From assembly GCA_900088475.1 (NCBI GenBank), contig FLMG01003353.1, forward strand, positions 1,202-15,744: DNA of 14,543 nt, in the 5' to 3' direction. The first letter of the stretch is position 1, and each line of letters opens with the position of its first letter. A program made the position numbers and the translations under genes. The DNA comes from Hyphochytrium catenoides. Lineage: Eukaryota > Sar > Hyphochytriomycetes > Hyphochytriales > Hyphochytriaceae. This document shows positions 1 through 10,504 of the stretch, in pieces. The notes beneath the pieces were generated by a model that made no database searches, had not been told where the DNA came from, and was given only the letters and a program-made list of their open reading frames with translations.

Positions 1-36
<36 letters not shown>

Positions 37-185
37 GAAAAGAGAGGAAAAGAGAGGGAGATGAAGAGAGAAGGAGAGGAAGAAGAAGATAGAAGAAGGC
101 GAGAGAAGAGAGAGAAATAGTAAGCTGTGAGGCCTATGTAAAGATCAACATGGAGGGTGAGGCTGGCCGTTTGGAAGTAAAAGAG

Positions 186-220
<35 letters not shown>

Positions 221-470
221 AGATTGGTAGAACTGGTAGGGAGGCCGGGACACCACACGACGGGAAAAGGTAGAGACAGAGAGGGAGAGAGCTGGAACGG
301 AGGACATATTACAAGGTGATATATCGGGTGCACAAGAGAGGGAGAGAGAGAGAGTGCTAGGGAGCAAGTCAACATCTCCTCGTGTCTTTCTCTCTCTCTC
401 ACTGTGTACGCTTCTCAATTCTCTTGGTGCCCCCTCACTCTCTCTCTCCTTTCCATCCATCTTTCTCTAC
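1..470 (-). other. Partial intron 2 of the Tudor-SN gene
   Basis: This stretch follows the exon 2 donor at 470-469 (GTAGAG on the minus strand). It reads mostly as CT repeat on the minus strand, including a pure (GA)n run at 1-29 and another at 190-218 on the plus strand. The open frames here are serine/leucine or arginine/glutamate runs only. No exon continuing the SN domain is visible. Confidence 0.7.
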
Positions 471-627
471 CTCGTCAGTGGCCTCAGGAGAGCGGGCAAG
501 CTTGGGTGCCACGAGAGAGGAAAGTGTGAGCTGCATCTCTGGCGGTGGCCCGTTGGTGGCGCTCCCCATTAGGACAAGAGTGTCTCCGGAGAGAACCGCC
601 TTGACTGTCGCCTTTCCTGCAATTGTG

Positions 628-682
<55 letters not shown>

Positions 683-964
683 GGGTGAGACAGAGCAGGA
701 AGAAAGAAAGATGAGAACGGGAGAGAGAGAAACAGAGAGAGAGAGACTAGAGAAAAGAGAAAGGCTACAAAATGCGATAGGGCGATGAGAAGGGCCAGAG
801 GAATAGAGGAAAGTGGGCTCTATTCATGGACACACATGAATGGAGAGAGAGAGAGGAATATAAAGAGAAAGTGGGAGCAGATCAGGCGCTGATATGCTGG
901 CAAGGAAAGAGAACCGCCGAAAGGAGGAAGAGGAAAGAGAGAGGGAGAGCGTACCAGATGCCAT
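471..964 (-). CDS. SND1: Tudor-staphylococcal nuclease (Tudor-SN/SND1/p100), 5' part, runs off the left edge
   Basis: Two coding exons are visible. Exon 1 (964-955) is only ATGGCATCTG, followed by a GTACGC donor. Exon 2 (616-471) follows a GCAG acceptor and ends at GACGAG|GTAGAG. The join is in frame and gives 52 residues starting MASGKATVKAVLSGDTLV, then GPPPEMQLTLSSL and APKLAR. This is the first beta-strands of the first SN-like domain: the VLSGDT strand-turn, the GPPPE loop and the APKLAR segment are family hallmarks (human SND1 has VLSGCAIIV, GPPPERQINLSNI, AGNLAR). The conserved continuation (DEP-[FW]-A-x-x-x-REFLR) is not found in 1-470 and should lie beyond the window. The full protein normally has four or five SN domains plus a Tudor domain and acts in RNA binding, stability and splicing; in apicomplexans it has been linked to Argonaute. 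Known: family role. Seen: motifs and splice sites. The start is the only ATG giving an in-frame join. Confidence 0.9.
631..679. repeat. (GA)n microsatellite
   Basis: Uninterrupted AG dinucleotide run in Tudor-SN intron 1, next to the exon 2 acceptor. On the gene's own strand it is the pyrimidine tract upstream of the 3' splice site. Confidence 0.95.
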
Positions 965-1128
965 GCTTCTTTCTTATCAGCAGGAATGGGTTAACTCTTC
1001 CTTAGCAGGGGAAGAAGTGGATTTCAGAGCTCTGACAGTCAGCGATCTGCCTTTCTATGAATAATAATAACTGCGGAGACAGAGTTTGCCCAGAGGAGGA
1101 GCAGAGAAGGGAGACCAGAGGTCCAACG

Positions 1129-1166
<38 letters not shown>

Positions 1167-1299
1167 ACCGGAGATAGAGGAGGAACATGAGAAAGGAGAA
1201 AGAATGCACTAGGAAGAGGAGGATTGGTGAGAAAGAGAGAGATGGAGAGAGGAAGCGAGACAAAGAGAGAGAGAGAGGAGAGAGACAGAGAGAGAGACA

Positions 1300-1327
1300 A
1301 GAGAGAGAGAGAGAGAGAGAGAGAAGG

Positions 1328-1376
<49 letters not shown>
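1300..1376. repeat. (GA)n microsatellite
   Basis: GA run with one AAGGGGG interruption near 1324, in the region between Tudor-SN and CFAP91. It produces only Arg/Glu or Ser/Leu frames. Confidence 0.95.
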
Positions 1377-1380
<4 letters not shown>

Positions 1381-2262
1381 GCGAAAGAAAAGGGAGATGC
1401 GAACGAAGCTCACACTTTCTTCAAGCGGGCCATCAAGTCTTCAGGTGGATCCTCCTTTCTCCAGCGCACATTTATTCTCCAACATGTGCCCCATTATCCC
1501 TGATAAAGCAGTACGTTTACTCCTCTGTCCCGAATAAATAAAGTAATCTTTTGGCACCTATATAGCCGTTAGCGGACCTAGCAAGTTACTGATCTCCTCA
1601 AAGCTGATTCTCGGAGAATTTTGCTGGTTTTCTTTCCTTTTTGGCTGAATATCTACCGCTTAAAGTCCGAGATTAGCTATTTTAGGCAGCGTTAGGGAAA
1701 ATTGTGTGCACAGAGTGTAACGACTCCTCTCTCCAGCAGATTGACAGAGTGGAGAGAGAGGCAGACAGAGAGACGAGAGAGACAGCCAGAGAGAGAGACA
1801 TACACATACACAAAAAAGAGAGAGAGAGGAGAGAGAGGGAGACAGAGAGAAGAGAGACAGAGAGAGACACAGAGAGAGAGAGACAGAGAGACACAAACAG
1901 AGAAAGAGACACAGAGAAAGAGACAGACAGAGAGAGAAGAGTGAGAAAGAATGAGGAGATGGATTTGGGAGATACAAAAGAGAGGACAGAGACAAGGAGA
2001 GACAGAGGGGAAAGAAGGCAATGAGAGCCAAAAGGCGAAAGGAGGGGGCGGCAAATAAAGAGAGAACCAGAGCGAGAAGAAGAGAGAGAGGGAAAGAGAG
2101 AAAGAGCAAAAGAGAGATAATGAGAGGAAGAGCAAAGAGATATAAGACAGAGAGAGCAGCAGGGATGATGAAGAAGAGCTTGGGATCAAGGGGCGAGGCT
2201 GACAGACAGAGGAAGAGTGGATGCAGAAGAAGGATGAAGGTCATCAAAGAAGAGAGAGAGAG

Positions 2263-2266
<4 letters not shown>

Positions 2267-2298
<32 letters not shown>
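2267..2298. repeat. (GA)n microsatellite
   Basis: GA run ending the large GA-rich block of the intergenic region upstream of CFAP91. Confidence 0.93.
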
Positions 2299-2300
<2 letters not shown>

Positions 2301-2777
2301 ATTACTAAGATAAAATAAGGGAGCCTAGATTGGGACATCTGAGGGAGAGGAAAGGGGCTTGCAAAAAGCAGAGAGGAGAAAGTTGTCCAGACGATTGAGC
2401 GCCAGACCCAGAGACGAAGATAAAAGAAGAACTTCTCCTTTTTATAAAAGCACAGGGCAGCGAGGACTTTCACTCTGCTGGCGCAAGAGAGAAAAAGAGA
2501 AAGAGAGAGAGAGCAGACAAACGCGACAAGCACTTCCAAGGGCCACCCAACAGAGAAGAGAGAGAGACACGACTGCTTTCCTTGATCACCAACAGGATGG
2601 ACGGAAACCCTAGCGGCGCACCCGTTCGCAGCCATTCATAGACTCTCTCTCTCTTCCTGTCTCTTTTCCGGGAAGTGACAGCCACAGCAGCTCTCTCTCT
2701 CTCCCTCTCCTGCTCCCTTCTTCTCTCTCCTCGTTAACAGACGCAGCCTCTTTCTTGGCCTCTCTTTTTCCTGAAAA

Positions 2778-3370
2778 ATGAGTCGCCAGTCCAGAGCTTA
2801 CGACGCTGTCTTCGGTAAATATTTGCTGCCATTATAAGCTCTCTCCTTCTCTCTCTCTCTTTCCGTTTTTTCCTGTTGTGTCGCTTACGATCTACTTTCT
2901 CTCTCTTCCTCCTTTGATTCTCTCTTCTGCCTCTCTTTCTCTTCGCCGTCGTATGTCTCTCATTGCCTCCATTTCTCCTTTATCTCTCGCTCGGTCGCTA
3001 TCTCCACTTTCTTCTCTCTATCTCTTTCTCTCTCTTTCTCTCTCCCTCTCCCTCCCCTACTCTCTCTCTCCCTCCTTCTCTCTCTCTCCCTCCTTCTCTC
3101 TCTCTCTCCCTCTCTGTCTGGCAGACCCGGTCTACACCGCTAGTTCCAGTAAGACAATGGGCAGGTCGATGGCCTCTGTGGTCCCTGCAGGCGGCGAGGT
3201 CCTGGGCGGGCAGCGGTACAAATACTTCGACAGGCCAGTCATTCCCCAGATGGAGGCAGTGCCACCAGAAATGTAAGCACTGGATGGCCATCCATCTCTT
3301 CTCCGTCTCTCTCTCTCTTTCTCTCGCTCTCTCTCGCTCTCTCTCGCTCTCTCGCTCTCTCTCGCTCTCG

Positions 3371-3411
<41 letters not shown>

Positions 3412-3658
3412 TCTCTCCCCCTCTCTCTCTCTCCCCTCTCTCTCTCGTGCGGCAGTCTAGTGGTCTTCTTCCTTTCTGTAAACTGTTCATGGGTCTCTGT
3501 CTCTCGACCCTCACTCTTCAGCTTCTCTCTCTCTTGTCCTCTTCTCTCCTCTCTAAATCTCTCTCCCAGTCTTCTATCTCTTATTCTGTCTTTATGGGAC
3601 TAGACGTCACTCACAGTCCTTTCTCCATCCTCGTACACACGGGCCTAACTCTGACACA

Positions 3659-3711
<53 letters not shown>

Positions 3712-4700
3712 CCTCGCTTACCTTCTCTCTCCCTCGGTCTTCCTTCATCTCATCACTTCCTAGTATCCTCGCGCCCACAGGTGTGTCTGTTCCTTCCCAT
3801 CAACCCGTTGAGCAAGAAGGAGGAACTCGAGATGCGGAGGTGCAGACAAAGTACCGAGAGAGCGATGTGCAGACCGATCCTTACTCTCCAGAGTTTATCC
3901 TTAAAGATCCAGAGCATCCTCCTGAGATCTTGGGACTTCAAAATCTCACCTTCGGTCAGTCTGCAAAAGCTTCGTCCGCAATCTCCACTCTCTGCGTACA
4001 TCTGTCTGCAGCTCAGCCCGCAAAAGATTTCTCCAAAAGAATCCATCTGCAAAAACTTATCTACAAATATCTGTCTGCAAAACTTTGTCTGCAAAACTCT
4101 GTCTGCAGAAATCTGCACGATTTTGTCTGCAAACTCTGTCTGTGAAGCTCTGTCTTCAACTGTCTTTTCCTTCAAGTCCGGAACTATCTGCAGAACGTAA
4201 ATGTCCCTGACTTTTGGGGTCTTTTCCTTTTTGAGTCATTATCTCTTTCTGTCAGAAAGGAAGAGGGGAAAGGGAAGGGAAGTAAGAGATCTAGTCATGT
4301 CTTTCATCGCTGTCTACGTCCCTGCCATCTTGGCAGTTTGTCTTCTCTCCTTAAGCAGTTTCTGACGTACTGAGTCTCTCTTTCTCTCCTCGCCCGTCGT
4401 ACGGTTTGGCCTTTTCTCTCCTCTCTCTCTCTGCCTCTGCTCTCTGTGCTGCGGTGCTTCTCGCTTCCCGTCTTCGTCTCTCAGGAAATGGTCTGCCAGC
4501 TGGGCTTCGAGAAATTGAACAGATAGAGAGGATTAGGGAGAAGGTGGCGTGGGAAGCTTCTCTTCCTCCTGCAACGGATGAAGCTTCCTTCGAACTCAGG
4601 AAAAAGATGTTGACAGAGCAGGAACTGAGGTATGTAAGCATCAAAGAGGGGCTATAATGGGCAGAAGATGTAGCAGAGAGAGAGAGGAAGAGAGAGAGAC

Positions 4701-4785
<85 letters not shown>

Positions 4786-4896
4786 GAGTGATAAGGTTTT
4801 TGGGTTTTGTCGAGCATTTCCTCCTTTTCTCTCTCTCTCTCCCTCTACCTACCCTCGCTCTATGTAGTGGTTATCCATCTATCGTCTATCCTATCT

Positions 4897-4934
<38 letters not shown>

Positions 4935-7078
4935 CAACTCTCTCTGTCTCTCTTCCTATACAGAGAATGCAAGTTTCGTGAGTCTGAGGTGGATGCGAAA
5001 CAACGCGAACGGCTGGAGCTTCTGCGGACCGCAATGAGCGTGAGGGAGCAAGAAAATGAGGCGCTGGCAGACAGAAGAGTCGACGCTTTAAGACAGAGCA
5101 GAGTGGAGGTACGGAGAGATAGCGGAAAGCGAGAAAGAGAGAGTGAGAGAGAGAGAAGGGAAGGTTCAGGTTGCAAAAGTTGAACATAAAGCAAGGGCCG
5201 TCAACTATTTCTCTCTTTCACTGGTGCTCTGTAGTCTCTCTGCCTCAATGCAACCTCTCTCTCTTTCTTCTCTCTCTCTCTCTCTAGGTCTTCCTTGGCA
5301 TTTCTTTCCCCTCTTGTTTCTCGATCTCGTGTGTCTCTCAGACTCTTTCTCTACGTCTTTCTTGTTCTCTCTCCTTCTCACTCTCTCCTGTTGATTTCTC
5401 TCCCTTCCGGTATATAATTTCATAGAAAAAGACAATCGCATTGGAGGAGATAGAGAGAAAGAGAGTGAAGGCTCTTCGGCAGCTTTCAAAGCAGCGACAA
5501 GCTCTCTCTTCGGTGATTGAGGGAAAGAGAGGGAGAGACATCATTGACGAGTATTCAGACCGTTCCTCTTCTGTCTATGCCGAGGCCAGGATGAAAGGGA
5601 AAGTCCTCTCTTCTCCCACTCTTGGGAAGGCGCTAGAGGGCTCTCTTCTCACTAGCACACTGCAGGTGGGGGTGACGAGGGCAACGGATGTCTCTCTCTC
5701 TCTCTCTCTTTGCTTTCTTCCTATCTCTCTTGCTACCTTTCTTTCTTTTATTCTCTCTCTCTCCCTCTTTTATTTGGCTTCTTATCTCTCTTGCTACTTT
5801 CTTTCTTTAATTTTCTCTCTCGCTCTTTTATTTGGCACAGCCTTGTGCTGGCTCTTCGTTCTCTAGTATCAAAACAGTCCTTCCATCTTCTGTCTCTCGT
5901 CTCTCTCGGTAGCTCTCTCTCTCCCATTGTAACATTCTATCGGTAGAACTCTCTCTGTCCCTTCACTGCGTGTCTCTCGCTCTCTCTGTATTCTCTTCTG
6001 TCTCTCTCTTCTTGTCTTTCCTTCCATCTGTTTCTTCCAGCTTACCGCTAGTCTTTCTTTGCTTTTCTTTCTCCCTCACTTCTCTCGCTCACCTTCCGTT
6101 CTTGTCTCTCTCTCTCTCTCGGTCTCTCTTTCTCCGTCTCTGCACCTGCAGGGACTAAGCGAGCTCGAGTCCAAGCTGGGAAGAGAAATAACTGCCATCA
6201 ACAGCTCGGGTGCCCCGAAGACTAGAGAGGAAGAAGAGGAAGACAAGAAGAGAAAGCAGCTGCAGGGACATCTTGACTATGTCGCAGCTCTCATAGCGGT
6301 AAGTGAACGAAGAGGGGAAAGAGAGAGAGACAGAGAGAGAGAAAAGAGAGAGATAGAGAGAGAAAGGATGTACTGCGGAGCTCTTTTATTTTCTGCTATA
6401 TTGCCTAACACATCTTAGAATATAAGGCTCTTCTCCGTCACAGCTCTCTTTCTGTCTTTCGCTTAGTTTAGTGTCTCTCTCTCTCTCTCTCCTAGGCGAT
6501 ACTGACCTTTCTCTCTGTCTTTTCTGATTCTGCGTTTGGCGCTGTTTGCCTCCTTTCTCTCTGTTTCCTCTCTCTCGCTCTCTCGCTCTCTTCCCTGGGA
6601 GACAGAAAAGCAATAGCAAGGGAGGAGACACCTCCTACGTGGCCAAAGAGGGCCATCAGGGAAAAAGAAAGAAGCAGCAGATGGACTTTAGGCCAGCAAC
6701 CCCAGCAGTACAAAGTTAGAGACGGCTGCTCTGTCATCTCTATGTGTCTCCTCTCCCTTCTCTCTCTCTCTCTCTACCTAGCCTCCTCTTACCTCAACAG
6801 CTCTCGGGGTTGCTCCGATCTCTCTCGCTCTCTCTCTCCTTTGTTTCCCTTCCGCCTTGCTATTTCTGACCCTGGCTTTCCCCTCTATCTAGCGCCCCTC
6901 TTTGACTGCGGCTCTCTCTGTCTCTCTCTCTCTGTTTCTGTGTCTTTTCGGCTTCTCTGTCCTGTCCTTCGTTTCTCCTTCGTATCTTCCCTCTCCATTT
7001 CTCTCTCTCTCTCCATTTCTCTTTCTCTGTCTTCCTCTATTTCTCTCTCTCTCTCTACATTTCTCTCTCTCTCTCTAC

Positions 7079-7119
<41 letters not shown>

Positions 7120-7756
7120 AGTATTGCTCTCGTCCATTCAATCCTCTGCCATATTTTACTTCTATTTTCTTCCGCTCCCTAATCTCTGTTTCTCTCTCTT
7201 CTCCTCGTCTCTCTCTCTCTCTCCCCCTCTCACTGTCTCTCAAGCCTACAAATCGGCGGATGAGGAGAGACTGCGCGCGCTGGTGTTACTTCAGAAGCTT
7301 ATCAGAGGGAGAGCTGCGCAGAATTGTATGCACGCAGGCAGGCAAAAGAGGTGAGAGAATGGAAAGAGAGAGAGAGAGAGATTTGAGGTTAGTGAGAGAA
7401 CGATCTGCGAGGGAAGAGAGAGAGGGCAGGGAAAAGAGAACAGGAGAAAATTACCTTAGGGACAAAAGAAGAATTGAGACGAGAACGACAGTCAGGGCAA
7501 GGCGCAGAAAAAAGAGAGAGAGAGAGAGCACTGAATTCCAGAGCAATTCTAGGGCGTTGGAACGTGAACTCATACCTCTGAACATCTAGAGTGACGGGGA
7601 GAGAAAGGCAGAGAGGGCATGTGAGAGAGTTAGAGAGAGAGAGATACGGAGAGCGGGTATCCAAGGGAAAGGAAATGATTGTGAGAGGGAAGAGTTGCGA
7701 CGACGAGCTAGAGTGGAAACCCCAGTTGGTGGACGACGCTTGACTTAAGATGTGGC

Positions 7757-7792
<36 letters not shown>

Positions 7793-8071
7793 TGCCTTTC
7801 TCTCTCTCTATTCGTGGGTTGTCTATATGCTTCTTCTCCATGCTCTCTCTTCTGAAGGCTGGCGCTAATCCAAGAGCTACGAAGAAGTGCTCCAGTTATG
7901 ATTTTGAAAGAAGACGAAAAGAAGAGTGACCCAGGGAAGAGAGAGAGAGAAGAAGAAAAGAGAAGACTTATCGAAGGAACAATCGCCAAAGCTCATGGAG
8001 AAATTGTCTCCATGCTGCTGGGTCGCCTAACGAAACAGAGCTGGGCCTTAGCTGAGGAAGAAGGATCTTGA
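2778..8071 (+). CDS. CFAP91: Cilia- and flagella-associated protein 91 (CFAP91/MAATS1/FAP91)
   Basis: Exons: 2778-2814, 3125-3272, 3764-3954, 4485-4629, 4964-5108, 5426-5665, 6152-6298, 6606-6714, 7245-7350, 7858-8071. All have GT/AG borders and compatible phases and give about 493 residues. CFAP91 hallmarks appear in order: YDAVFDPVYT (8-17), RYKYFDRPVIP (43-53), the doubled VQT element (88-102, YRESDVQTDPY), LTFGNGLPAG (123-132), a WEASLP segment, a charged coiled-coil-like region, DIIDEYSDRSSSVY (about 260-273), GLSELES (exon 7), an IQ-like calmodulin-binding motif LQKLIRGRAAQN (403-414) and LALIQELR. The family belongs to the calmodulin- and spoke-associated complex that anchors radial spokes on axonemal doublets; here the likely site is the microgamete flagellum. 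The protein is shorter than human CFAP91 (about 770 residues), with a reduced N-terminal linker. The TGA at 8069-8071 may not be the true end (see finding). The start was chosen because it gives the in-frame YDxxFDPVYT junction. The exon 8 donor (GTTAGA) is the weakest site. Confidence 0.93.
3302..3445. repeat. (CT)n tract in CFAP91 intron 2
   Basis: Nearly continuous CT with periodic CTCGCTCT interruptions at first and a pure run at about 3380-3407. It lies on the coding strand and fills the 5' half of intron 2. Confidence 0.92.
3661..3713. repeat. (CT)n tract in CFAP91 intron 2
   Basis: CT run about 50 nt upstream of the TTCCTAG acceptor used by exon 3 at 3764. Confidence 0.93.
3955..4200 (+). 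repeat. Degenerate TCTGCAAAA minisatellite in CFAP91 intron 3
   Basis: Variants of CTGTCTGCAAAACTTTG recur about every 12-20 nt, clearest at 4068-4140 and decayed on both sides. The unit is unrelated to the GA/CT dinucleotide repeats filling the other introns. It sits just inside the 5' splice site (GTCAGT) of intron 3 and reads as non-conserved leucine/serine/cysteine protein in open frames. Confidence 0.7.
4673..4782. repeat. (GA)n tract in CFAP91 intron 4
   Basis: Purine run on the coding strand, just downstream of the exon 4 donor. It is opposite in sense to the CT tract (about 4829-4957) that ends the same intron. Confidence 0.93.
6998..7116. repeat. CT repeat with TACATTT-interrupted 20-nt units, CFAP91 intron 8
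   Basis: CATTTCTCTCTCTCTCTCTA-type units repeat in tandem around 7040-7100 and then pass into a pure CT run. Confidence 0.85.
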
Positions 8072-8581
8072 GAGGAAGAAAAGGAGGCAGAATGAGGAAA
8101 GACAAGAGAAGAACGGGACAAGAGAGAGAGAGAGAAAAGAAAGGAACAAGCCTGTATGCTATCCGAACTGACTGTATTACTATCATAATATGTGGCTCCA
8201 ACCACTAGACTTCCAAAAGCTAGGAGAGAAAATGAGGGTGGCGAACAGAGAGAGAGAGAGAGAAAGGAGAGAGAGAAGGAGAAAGAGAGAGGCTGGACCC
8301 ACGGATGGTGGCTCGTCCTTTCTCCTTTCTCTGTCTCCCCCTAATCTAGTCCTAATGACTGTGTGGCCTTCTTTCATCCCTCTGCTGTTGTGCCCTGCAC
8401 TCTGTCCCTTGCTCTCTTCCAGGAGACAGCTAAGATCTTACTCTCGCCGTCTCCATTGTTCCTCTCTCTCTCTCTCTCTGTCTTTGATTCTCTTCCTTTT
8501 GTCTCTCTGCTTTCTCTTACTCATCAACTTTTCTTCAAGGAGATTGCGATGGAGTCTCTTCATCGTCAAGAACGATGGTAA
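8064..8581 (+). other. Possible 3' continuation of CFAP91 after a frame break
   Basis: After the TGA at 8069, the frame shifted by one base (reading from 8064) stays open with a charged segment DLERKKRRQNEERQEKNG up to a possible donor GTATGC at 8154. A good acceptor (TTCTTCAAG) precedes 8540, where GAG ATT GCG begins the short EIAMESLHRQERW, followed by TAA at 8579-8581 or a GTAACG donor. This weakly resembles the EIFKEVVKVHH segment of human CFAP91. The same bases are also claimed by the last exon of the minus-strand RING gene, so this piece is uncertain. Confidence 0.3.
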
Positions 8582-10504
8582 CGGTCTCTCTCCTTCCTGA
8601 TCCTACTGATCTAATGCTTCCTCTGGCCGCCGGAGGAGGGGCTTCGTCATCACTACAGAGAGCAGGAAAGAGAGAGAGAGCAGGAAAGAGAGAGAGAGAG
8701 CAGGAAAGAGAGAGAGAGAGAGAAGGAAGAGAGAGGGACACAGAGAAAGAAGGCTGTGTTAAGCGCGATACTGAGGATCAGAACCCATTTTAGCAAGCAA
8801 ACGGGAGCCCCTGATGGACAGAAAAAACCAAGAAAGAGAGAGAAGAGAGAAGAAAGAGACTCATTGGAAGTCAACCATAAGAAATTCTTAGAAAAAAGTG
8901 GGCAGAGGTCGAAGAACGAGGAAGATAGAGACCAGGGCAAGCAAACACTCTTCCCTCCTTTCCCCTTCATCGAACACCGAGATATAGTCGTCCTTTCATC
9001 CAATGTTCTCTCCCTTTCTCTCTCTCTGTCTCTCTCTCCCCCTCTACCTTTCTCTTTCTTCCTTCCGACTCACCTGTCATCAAGAAGGTTCACAGGGTTT
9101 TCAGCAGAGTTGCCAGTAGAGAAAACTGGCCGGGGCGCAGAAAAGAGACGATTGGGAACCGAAGGAGGAAAGCCCGCAAGGAGATCACTAAGATTTACAG
9201 GTCGACGAGGAGAGGGACGATCATGATTCTCTTCGTCCGAAGAAGAGAAAGGAGAGAATCGCGGCAACAAGTCCACCGGCCCCTCGTGGAATATGTTCAA
9301 CCCTCGAGGTCTTCGTCCATTTCTTAGCGCGTAGAGGAGAATCTGCGAGAAGAAAGGGAAAGAGGAAACCATTCTGCCGTCGCCTCCTCCTGCTGACCCG
9401 TAAGCAGGGACATTGCGAAGATCTTTCCGCCTTACGCGTGTAATCTTTGGCTTCTTTTTCTTTCCCTTGGGAGAGAAACGAAGAGAGACAGAGGGAGAGA
9501 CAGAGAAGAGAAGACAGATAGAGCGCACAGAGAGACAGAGAGAGAGAGAGAGAGAGAGGACGGACACAAGGGCAGCAGTGAGCGAGTGCGGGCGAAAAGC
9601 AAGAAAGAGATTAGAAGTTGAGCGGCGGGAAGAAACAGCAAGAAACCCTCAGGAAGTGGAGAAACTCCTCTCCCTTTTTTCTCTTTCTCTGGTTTCTCAA
9701 GCCCCTACATTCTGCCATGCGCACAAGGCTCTGTCATCACTCCTTCCTTTCTTCCTGCGTTGTCTCCTCTCTCTTTCTCTTTTCAACAGCCCCTATCCCG
9801 GCTTTCTCTCTCCCTCTCTCCCTTTTCTCTTTCTCTCTATCTCTCTACTCTCCAGCCTGGTGTATTCTTCCTAATCCTTCTTCTCTCCTCTCTGTTGTCT
9901 CTCTTCTCTTACCTGCGCATCTACCCCGTCCTCTATCCTGGAAATGGAACTAAATCTTTTCTTGCATAACGGGCACTGATTGGTCTGCTTCGACCACTGA
10001 GAGAAGAGAGAGAGAGAGGACCGGGAGAGAGACGACAGGGAGACAGGGAGATAAATTTGGATGTTAGGCTAGACTGAAAAGAAAAGAAGGCAACGCGACG
10101 GGAAAGAAGGGAAGGAAAGACGGACAGATAGAGAGACGCAAAAGAAAAATGGTATGGCCTAGACAATGAGAGAGAGAAAAGAGAGAGAGAGGCTGGCACA
10201 GAAAAATATGACGTGCTATTGGGACTGCCAGAGAGAGGGAGAGAGAGAGACAGAGAGAGAGAGTTACCTTGAATATACATTCATAACAGAAGACATGGTC
10301 TGGGTTGGCCATTGGTGGCCACGCAACGGCAGACCACGATCCGCACAGTGAACGTCAGGAGGACAGGGAGAGAGACGACAGGGAGAAAGAATTTGGCAGT
10401 TAGGCAAGGCTGAAAGGGAAAAAAGGCAACGCAACGGGAAAGAATAAAAGACAAGACGGACAGATAGAGAGACGCCAAAGAGAAAGATGGAATGGCCTAG
10501 ACAA

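Larger units (their letters stand above)
965..2777. promoter_or_regulatory. Intergenic region between divergent Tudor-SN and CFAP91
   Basis: The start codons of the two genes face away from each other across about 1.8 kb, so both promoters and 5' UTRs should lie here. Three GA-rich blocks (about 1130-1400, 1740-2300 and 2480-2570) flank a non-repetitive core at roughly 1405-1745 with mixed composition and no convincing reading frame. From 2640 the strand bias flips to CT, which fits the CFAP91 5' UTR. An AATAAATAAAG string at 1533-1543 resembles a polyadenylation signal, but no gene ending there was found. No specific promoter motif is claimed. Confidence 0.5.

Noticed and set aside
1039-2308. 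Long open frames on both strands with Ser-Leu or Arg-Glu repeats (for example 1660-2247 minus, 1187-1537 plus)
   Set aside because: They are translations of (GA)n/(CT)n, which lacks stops in most frames. There are no family motifs, splice logic or normal amino-acid composition.
3781-3954. CFAP91 exon 3 starting after the GCGCCCACAG acceptor at 3780
   Set aside because: Joining exon 2 to this acceptor shifts the frame and loses the VQT element. The TTCCTAG acceptor at 3763 restores the phase.
3447-4145. 232-residue plus-strand open frame taken as one gene
   Set aside because: Only 3764-3954 is coding (CFAP91 exon 3). The rest reads through intron CT repeats and the minisatellite.
6494-6737. 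CFAP91 exon starting after the CTCCTAG at 6494
   Set aside because: The frame would be mostly Leu/Ser from CT repeat. The GAGACAG acceptor at 6605 gives a phase-consistent exon leading to the IQ-like exon.
8759-8810. RING gene ending at the TAA at 8759-8761
   Set aside because: Possible, but a GTATCG donor at 8771 joins in phase to a last exon with better protein character (8652-8535). Kept as the less likely alternative.
8756-9226. 156-residue plus-strand open frame
   Set aside because: It lies opposite RING exons 4 and 5 and includes CT-repeat residues. It has no motif of its own.
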